From contig JAGLMC010000035.1 in the NCBI GenBank assembly GCA_023140215.1, forward strand, positions 1 through 49,039: a stretch of 49,039 nt of DNA. Reading direction: 5' to 3'. The stretch comes from Alphaproteobacteria bacterium (GTDB lineage Bacteria; Pseudomonadota; Alphaproteobacteria; Micavibrionales; Micavibrionaceae). A model generated the notes under the pieces. That model was given only the letters and a program-made list of their open reading frames with translations, had not been told where the DNA came from and searched no databases. Of the stretch, positions 43,600-49,039 are shown piece by piece. A program made the translations under genes and the position numbers. Every line of letters starts with the position of its first letter. Position 1 is the first letter of the stretch.

Positions 43600-44366
43600 T
43601 GTCAAAAGCTTATTTAACAATTGATGATTCTCCATCACCGGTAACAATAAATCTCATAAACGAGTTAAAACATCGAGATATTCAAGCTCTTCTTTTTTGT
43701 CGTGGTGATTATATAGAACAACATTTTAACGCTGTTATTTATGCAATAAAACACGGGCATATTATCGGCAATCATTCTTATAGCCACAGAAAAAGCAGTG
43801 AACTTAGCTTTGATGAATGGACACAAGACTTAAAACAAACAGAACAACTAATTGAAAAAGCTTATAAACAAGCAGGTGGGAAACGTTCGGGATTATATTA
43901 CCGTTTTCCTTATTTAGATCGTGGAGATGGACAAACATTAGAAAGAATATGGCCAAAAATTATAAAACATATATCTACCAGTGAAAATTATATATTAGCT
44001 GAAAATAGTAAAGTTCATAAAATGCAAGCCTATTTAAAAGCTAAAGGTTTCACTCAACCATTTTATAAATTAAATCATCCTGTTTACAATAATATATCTG
44101 CAATCTCCAAAGTCGCGGATACGCTCTTAACAGATACAACGCAAGATTGGCGAATGCTCAAACGCCACTTAGAAAAAAAAGAAATAACGCTTAACACTCT
44201 CAAAACAATGCTAAATGAAGATCCGTTTATTAAACAAAATCTTTACGAGCATGTATTTCTTATTCATGACGATCCTGAAATTTATGATATTTCTTTATCA
44301 ATTATTGATTATATACGTGAAACTTTGAATTTTAAATTCCTTGATTTTGATAAAAAAACAGCTTAA
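43599..44366 (+). CDS. Polysaccharide deacetylase (NodB-like) family protein
   Basis: A 255-residue CE4-type hydrolase. The metal-binding pair is visible as LTIDDSPSP (normally TFDDGP) at 6-14, the His pair in IIGNHSYSHR, and RFPYLDRG in the third motif. Members remove acetyl groups from chitin, peptidoglycan or other polysaccharides. There is no signal peptide, so it is cytoplasmic as encoded, which is unusual for a cell-wall enzyme. The substrate is unknown. It ends the VIT-glk operon. The replacement of Gly and Pro positions in motif 1 is mild and activity is still likely. Confidence 0.8.
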   Translation: MSKAYLTIDDSPSPVTINLINELKHRDIQALLFCRGDYIEQHFNAVIYAIKHGHIIGNHSYSHRKSSELSFDEWTQDLKQTEQLIEKAYKQAGGKRSGLYYRFPYLDRGDGQTLERIWPKIIKHISTSENYILAENSKVHKMQAYLKAKGFTQPFYKLNHPVYNNISAISKVADTLLTDTTQDWRMLKRHLEKKEITLNTLKTMLNEDPFIKQNLYEHVFLIHDDPEIYDISLSIIDYIRETLNFKFLDFDKKTA

Positions 44367-44459
44367 CAATTCTATCGCTACATTAATGATTTAAAAAATT
44401 ATATTTTTTTAAATACGGAACAAGTGCAAAATAGTCGTAAGACTAAATTTTAAAAGCAC

Positions 44460-44533
44460 GCGGACGTAGTTCAATGGTAGAACACTAGCCTTCCAAGCTA
44501 GTTATGCCGGTTCGATCCCGGTCGTCCGCTCCA
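44460..44533 (+). tRNA. tRNA-Gly (anticodon TCC)
   Basis: It starts GCGGACGTAGTTCAATGGTA and folds with acceptor GCGGACG/CGTCCGC, discriminator T, and encoded CCA (44531-44533). The anticodon stem CTAGC/GCTAG holds the loop CTTCCAA, giving anticodon TCC. The T arm contains GGTTCGATCCC. It ends only 30 nt before the TPP riboswitch. Confidence 0.95.
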
Positions 44534-44563
44534 TCATTATGTAGTGAATTTTGAGTGTATATA

Positions 44564-44645
44564 AACTCGCCAGGGGTGCCCGATTTATCCGGTGCTGAGA
44601 TTATACCCTGCAACCTGATCTGGATAATACCAGCGCAAGGGAGTG
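44564..44645 (+). promoter_or_regulatory. TPP (THI-box) riboswitch controlling thiO-thiS-thiG
   Basis: The conserved TPP aptamer is clear: CAGGGGTGCCCG, then GGTGCTGAGATTATACCCTG, CAACCTGATCTGGATAATAC and CAGCGCAAGGGAG. P1 can form between ACTC (near 44565) and GAGT (near 44643). The Shine-Dalgarno GAGAGGA (about 44647-44653) follows directly, so binding of thiamine pyrophosphate probably hides the ribosome site rather than ending transcription; no terminator stem is seen after the aptamer. Confidence 0.95.
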
Positions 44646-44657
44646 TGAGAGGATAAA

Positions 44658-45761
44658 ATGACCACAACAGAAAAATATAATATTGCCATTATCGGTGCAG
44701 GCATTATGGGGCTGAACTGCGCATATGCACTATCAAAAGACGGGCATACTATCACAGCTTATGACCCTCAGGACATACCGAGTAATAATGCCAGCTTTGT
44801 CGCCGGCGGCATGCTTGCTCCCTTTAGCGAAATTGAACACCTTCCGGAAAGTTTTATTGAGGCCGGTCTACGGTCAATAGATATATGGCAGGACATCCTG
44901 CCTGATCTTAAAAACAAGGTAGATTTCAAACAAAACGGAAGTTTAATGATAGCGCATAAAGAAGATACATATTTGTTAGATCGTTTTGAAAGCCATCTAC
45001 CAAAATCTTCACAGCAATGGCAAAAAATGAACAAAGAAGATATTGCTCAATTAGAACCTCAACTTGCTGACAAATTCAAAACCGGCATTTATATTGCTGG
45101 AGAAGCGCACATACACCCAAGAGAAGCTATGCAAGCAATATCCTCAACGCTTAAAACAATGAAAAATTTCTCACATCAAAAATGTGAAGCTTATCCGGAT
45201 ACAATTAACTCAAAGTATGATTACGTTATTGATTGCCGTGGATATGCAGCAGAAGTTGATGATCCGGAATTGCGCGGCATTAAAGGCGAATTGCTCATTG
45301 TCCGCAATGAAAAATTCGAGCTAGATCGTCCTGTGCGCCTGATGCATCCTCGCTATCCACTCTATATTGTTCCGCGTCCGGATCATGTTTTTATGATCGG
45401 AGCAACCATTATAGAAGGCGCTGAAGAGGATGATGAGCAAGTCAGTGTACGCTCGGCTCTGGAACTTCTAAGTGCGCTTTATTCTTTACATCCAAGCTTC
45501 GATGAAGCAAAAATTCTGGAAATAATCGCAGGCATACGACCAGCCTATAATGATAATTTACCTCGTATAAAAATAAACAAGAATGTTATAAGTTGTAATG
45601 GATTATTCCGACACGGCTTTTTACTTTCTCCAATTATAGCCAAATGTATTACCGCATCAATAAAAGGAAAAACAACCGCATTCACAGGACTATTTACAAA
45701 AGGAACATCTGATGAAACTCATCATCAACGGCAAGAAAAAAACATTCAAACCGTCGCTTAA
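44658..45761 (+). CDS. thiO: Glycine oxidase ThiO (thiamine thiazole synthesis)
   Basis: A FAD enzyme that oxidises glycine to dehydroglycine, used by ThiG to build the thiazole. It has 367 residues. The N-terminal dinucleotide-binding motif IAIIGAGIMGLNCAYALSKD is at about 8-27. The family sequence ASFVAGGMLAPFSEIEHLPE follows, then IHPREAMQAI, GELLIVRNE, and the substrate-side segment YIVPRPDHVFMIGATIIEGA, with GIRPAYNDNLPRI and GLFRHGFLLSP near the end. The last 50 nt overlap thiS in another frame. It is the first gene after the riboswitch. Confidence 0.92.
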   Translation: MTTTEKYNIAIIGAGIMGLNCAYALSKDGHTITAYDPQDIPSNNASFVAGGMLAPFSEIEHLPESFIEAGLRSIDIWQDILPDLKNKVDFKQNGSLMIAHKEDTYLLDRFESHLPKSSQQWQKMNKEDIAQLEPQLADKFKTGIYIAGEAHIHPREAMQAISSTLKTMKNFSHQKCEAYPDTINSKYDYVIDCRGYAAEVDDPELRGIKGELLIVRNEKFELDRPVRLMHPRYPLYIVPRPDHVFMIGATIIEGAEEDDEQVSVRSALELLSALYSLHPSFDEAKILEIIAGIRPAYNDNLPRIKINKNVISCNGLFRHGFLLSPIIAKCITASIKGKTTAFTGLFTKGTSDETHHQRQEKNIQTVA

Positions 45762-45912
45762 TCTTTATGAGTTTTTGGAAAAAGAAGGCTATAACGAAAT
45801 GATGATAGCTGTTGCCTATAATGGAGTTTTTACACCTAAAAGCAGTTATATTGAAATTTCTCTTAAAGATGATGATGAAATTGAAATTGTTGCGCCGATG
45901 CAAGGAGGATAA
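45712..45912 (+). CDS. thiS: Sulfur carrier protein ThiS
   Basis: A 66-residue ubiquitin-like protein that carries sulfur as a C-terminal thiocarboxylate. It begins MKLIINGKKKTFKPSLNLYE and ends PMQGG, the required Gly-Gly. AAAAGGA lies in the end of thiO, 7-8 nt before the ATG. It lies between thiO and thiG, as expected. Confidence 0.93.
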   Translation: MKLIINGKKKTFKPSLNLYEFLEKEGYNEMMIAVAYNGVFTPKSSYIEISLKDDDEIEIVAPMQGG

Positions 45913-46719
45913 ATGAAAAAACAATCCCTTATTATAGATGATATTACACTATCATCACGTCTGTTTCTTGGAACAGCAGGATATCCTTCACCGGACATAT
46001 TGAGACAAGCTATAGAAGCCTCAAATCCGGGGCTATTAACTGTTTCTCTACGCCGTGAAAATATCGCTGGGACAGGGCAAAAATTCTGGAACATTATTAA
46101 AGGATTCGGCATTCCAATTTTACCTAATACCGCAGGATGTTATAATGTGCAAGAAGCTGTAACAACAGCAGAAATGGCACGCGAAATATTCGAATGCAAC
46201 TGGATAAAATTAGAAGTCATCGGCGATGATTATACATTACAACCAGACCCATTCGCATTACTGGAAGCTACGCAGCAACTAATAGAAAAAGGTTTTACAG
46301 TCTTTCCTTATATGACCGAAGATATAGTGCTGGCAGAAAAACTAATAGAGGCAGGATGTAATATTCTCATGCCATGGGGCTCTCCAATTGGTTCAGGACG
46401 CGGACTCAATAATCTGTATGCACTTAAAATGCTACGTTCTCGCTTTCCAGATAAAACATTAGTAGTGGATGCAGGAATTGGTGCGCCTTCTCATGCAACG
46501 GCTGCTATGGAACTGGGATATGATGCTATTTTATTAAATACTGCCGTATCAAAAGCAAAAGATCCGGCAATGATGGCTGGAGCTTTTGCTAAAGCAATAG
46601 AAGCAGGGCATACGGGCTATTTATCAGGCATTGTTGAAGCGCAGGAAAACGCCAGTGCTTCAACGCCGGTAATTGACAAACCCTTTTGGCATCAGGAAAA
46701 AAGTAAGATTAAACAATAA
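45913..46719 (+). CDS. thiG: Thiazole synthase ThiG
   Basis: Forms the thiamine thiazole ring from deoxyxylulose 5-phosphate, dehydroglycine and ThiS thiocarboxylate. It has 268 residues, starting right after the thiS stop with GGAGG upstream. Family motifs are [29 protein letters not shown], the Schiff-base lysine in [53 protein letters not shown] and [15 protein letters not shown]. The last 11 nt overlap the end of the convergent RTX/VWA gene. thiE, thiC and thiF are not in the window. Confidence 0.95.
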   Translation: MKKQSLIIDDITLSSRLFLGTAGYPSPDILRQAIEASNPGLLTVSLRRENIAGTGQKFWNIIKGFGIPILPNTAGCYNVQEAVTTAEMAREIFECNWIKLEVIGDDYTLQPDPFALLEATQQLIEKGFTVFPYMTEDIVLAEKLIEAGCNILMPWGSPIGSGRGLNNLYALKMLRSRFPDKTLVVDAGIGAPSHATAAMELGYDAILLNTAVSKAKDPAMMAGAFAKAIEAGHTGYLSGIVEAQENASASTPVIDKPFWHQEKSKIKQ

Positions 46720-49039
46720 CCTCGCCATTATTTGTAATTTGATCTATTGCCAATCCGGTTACGCCTTCAAGAACAACTAGATTTGTAGCATGACCGGCAT
46801 TACCGGAACCATTGGCATCAACTGAAATAGTTGTATTACCACCGCTCTCCGTTGCAAAGACAAAATCATTAATACTGTCCTGAACTGCATCGTAACTATT
46901 AAGCAAACCTGAAATATCCAAGAGATCACCAGCTTCAAAATCCTTAACAAGATCAACACCTTCGTTGATATCTTCAAATAAGAATACATCATCACCGGTA
47001 CCGCCATATAAAATATCGCTGCCGGCTCCGCCAATAATAATATCATCACCTTCTTGAGCAATAATAATATCATTACCATCCCCGCCATTGAGTAAATCAT
47101 CACCGCCTAAACGAGAATCGCCATTACCATTCTTAGACTCTTGTGATAACTCTATGATGTTATTACGAATATATGAAAGCGTATCATCACGATCCCAGCT
47201 AGAATTATTGCCTTCACCATTTTCTAAACGGTCAAAAACTTCCCAACCAGCACCCGGAGATGTACCAAGACCCTCCGTATTAGCAAGAATGTCAGTGAAA
47301 AGAGTATCTCCAAAGATAATATCCGCACCAGCACCGCCATGAATATCATCACCACCAACACTGCTCAATGTATTCAATGGATTTGATCCGTTTAAAACAG
47401 CCTGTAATTCAGAAGCATTAGCAATATAAACCGCCTGACCATCAGAATCGATAGCATTCAGATTATTATTATTAGGAATACTAATTCCAACAGAAATAAC
47501 TTCTCCAAAAGACAGAAGATCACCAACTTCATTTGTATTATCACCAAATGTACCATGACTTGTAGTCACGCTACTTCCGGTAATCTCAGCTAAAATAATA
47601 GCATCTTCTTCCGAATTATTTCCCGGAGGAGCAACAGGAATGCCATTATCATCAACATAACGGTTAGGCGCACCATCAGATATAAAATAGGTTGTTGTTA
47701 AAGCACCTGAAATTGTTTCACCGCTATTATTCAACCAATCAAGCGCAGATTGAAGAGGTGCTTCATAATTAGTTAATCCATTAGCAGTTAAAGCATCAAG
47801 ATGTACAAATGAATCTACTAAAGCATCTGATTGATTAAAATCAACCGTTACAGATTGTTTTACATTAGTTCCATAATCAACAATATGAACAACAATATGC
47901 CCATTATTATAACCATCAAACTGCGTCATTACACTTTTTACAGCATCAATCATAAGAGGAAGCTTCGAGTCGTAACCCATAGAACCGGACGTATCCAGAA
48001 TAAACACAAAGTTATAATCTTGATTTTGTTGTTCCATGAAAGCTCCTCCGGCATCACCAACCAGAATATCCTCTCCTCCACCGCTTATAATAGCGCCTTC
48101 ATCACAACCAACAATATATGTCGTTGTTTCACCTATAACATCATCAACATTACTACCAACAATAAATCCCGGTGCAGTTCCCGATAACACAAGATCTGCC
48201 TGACTTGTGTCACCATCATAATCTGTAAGCGTATAATGAAAAACATCATTTGTATCTGCCGGATGGCCAATACATTCTACTGTCACATTATTTAGCAAAA
48301 ACGATGCGCCTATATATTGACCGGCATCTGTTGAATTTAATAAAACACTATCAATAGGCTGACCGTAATCAGCAGCATCAAGAGTAAATGTAAAGATACC
48401 GTTATTGATTTCTCCCGGTACAAACTGTTGCTCACCAATAACTTCAGAACCGTCAGCAAGTGTAACAACAAAATCCACACCGTGTAGACCATAATCATTA
48501 TTACAGCCAATTTCAGCAATTGTAATTGTAACCTCTGAAACACTATTAGAGCTAAAATCTATATCAAAAGTTTCACCCTTCGGCCATGCTTTATGACTAT
48601 CAGTTGCATTAAGATTATCAATACCAATTCCGGAACCGGCTCCTGTTACAACCCACGTAAGATCATAATCACCATTATTATCTACAGAAACTGTAATGCC
48701 ATCCTTGGTAATAGATTCTTGAATACCCTGCACATCAACAGCTTCCGGATTCAATGCTTTATTAACGGTCGGATTAATAAATTGATTAAATAATGTGTAA
48801 TTATACGTACCATCAAAAAATAATTCCAATGTACCAAAATCACCATCAATAGTATTTGATCCCTGTGCAGGAACATTAACGCCATTTCCATTAAAAGACA
48901 CAGAAGTAATTTTATTTGGAGTATCGTTACTTAAATCATCATTTGTAATGACATTACCGTTTGTACCACCATCAGCAATCGAGAACATATTCATGTCATC
49001 GTATGCGCTCAACCCATCATCATCAACATTAATGGTGAT
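46709..49039 (-). CDS. C-terminal part of a large VWA/RTX type I-secreted adhesin-like protein (partial)
   Basis: At least 776 residues. The frame is open through the right edge (INVDDDGLS continues before position 49012), so the true start lies outside. The N-terminal visible part has a VCBS/cadherin-like beta repeat ([36 protein letters not shown]) and an extracellular beta domain. A von Willebrand A domain follows at about 340-545 with an intact metal site ([10 protein letters not shown]). Next come RTX nonapeptides ([20 protein letters not shown]) and a type I secretion end ([20 protein letters not shown], then ISVDANGSG and a hydrophobic C-terminus). This order, VWA then RTX then secretion signal, is that of LapA-type giant adhesins. 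No exporter genes are visible here. Confidence 0.85.
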   Translation of the reverse strand: MTINVDDDGLSAYDDMNMFSIADGGTNGNVITNDDLSNDTPNKITSVSFNGNGVNVPAQGSNTIDGDFGTLELFFDGTYNYTLFNQFINPTVNKALNPEAVDVQGIQESITKDGITVSVDNNGDYDLTWVVTGAGSGIGIDNLNATDSHKAWPKGETFDIDFSSNSVSEVTITIAEIGCNNDYGLHGVDFVVTLADGSEVIGEQQFVPGEINNGIFTFTLDAADYGQPIDSVLLNSTDAGQYIGASFLLNNVTVECIGHPADTNDVFHYTLTDYDGDTSQADLVLSGTAPGFIVGSNVDDVIGETTTYIVGCDEGAIISGGGEDILVGDAGGAFMEQQNQDYNFVFILDTSGSMGYDSKLPLMIDAVKSVMTQFDGYNNGHIVVHIVDYGTNVKQSVTVDFNQSDALVDSFVHLDALTANGLTNYEAPLQSALDWLNNSGETISGALTTTYFISDGAPNRYVDDNGIPVAPPGNNSEEDAIILAEITGSSVTTSHGTFGDNTNEVGDLLSFGEVISVGISIPNNNNLNAIDSDGQAVYIANASELQAVLNGSNPLNTLSSVGGDDIHGGAGADIIFGDTLFTDILANTEGLGTSPGAGWEVFDRLENGEGNNSSWDRDDTLSYIRNNIIELSQESKNGNGDSRLGGDDLLNGGDGNDIIIAQEGDDIIIGGAGSDILYGGTGDDVFLFEDINEGVDLVKDFEAGDLLDISGLLNSYDAVQDSINDFVFATESGGNTTISVDANGSGNAGHATNLVVLEGVTGLAIDQITNNGEVIV

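Overview
The window is AT-rich DNA that most likely comes from an alphaproteobacterium. The evidence is a circularly permuted two-piece tmRNA gene, an NDUFA12-type complex I accessory subunit, DUF2155, TIGR02300 and IalB-family proteins, and the NDUFA12-mlaD-DUF2155 gene order. The lineage cannot be fixed from sequence alone. A Dot/Icm (type IVB) secretion system together with large RTX proteins would fit a host-associated or predatory group such as Micavibrio-like bacteria, but that is inference.

Region 1 (1-5.6 kb, minus strand) is a Dot/Icm core cluster read in the order dotH/icmK, dotG/icmE, dotF/icmG-like, then a 600-residue membrane protein built from five DotE/DotP-like modules, then the start of one more membrane-anchored gene cut by the window edge. 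Region 2 (5.7-20.9 kb) is mostly housekeeping: a FadN-type beta-oxidation enzyme, a TIGR02300 protein, DUF2155, MlaD, NDUFA12, RidA, an M23 peptidase, an unknown membrane protein, IalB and MiaA. It continues with a type II restriction-modification pair (Eco47II-like nuclease and a C5 methyltransferase with an N-terminal helix-turn-helix), the tmRNA gene, PBP1A and MlaEF.

Region 3 (21.2-29.9 kb, plus strand) holds three tandem DotA/TraY paralogs of 905-986 residues behind one recognisable promoter. They probably belong to the same secretion machine as region 1. They face a convergent RTX protein (30.0-32.2 kb) whose N-terminal half is seven 55-residue repeats, predicted to form a seven-bladed propeller. 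The gap after it carries a degraded transposase fragment.

Region 4 (32.8-44.4 kb) contains gmk, rsmA, surA, a UvrD/PcrA helicase, an active-looking diguanylate cyclase, tRNA-Leu(CAG), a receiver protein with a degenerate GGDEF domain and two unknown membrane proteins. It also has a small unknown gene behind an intrinsic-terminator-like leader, a hairpin-rich possible mobile repeat, a VIT/CCC1 transporter, glucokinase and a polysaccharide deacetylase. Region 5 (44.4-49.0 kb) is tRNA-Gly(TCC), a TPP riboswitch and thiO-thiS-thiG for the thiazole half of thiamine. It ends with the C-terminal part of a large VWA/RTX type I-secreted adhesin that runs off the right edge.
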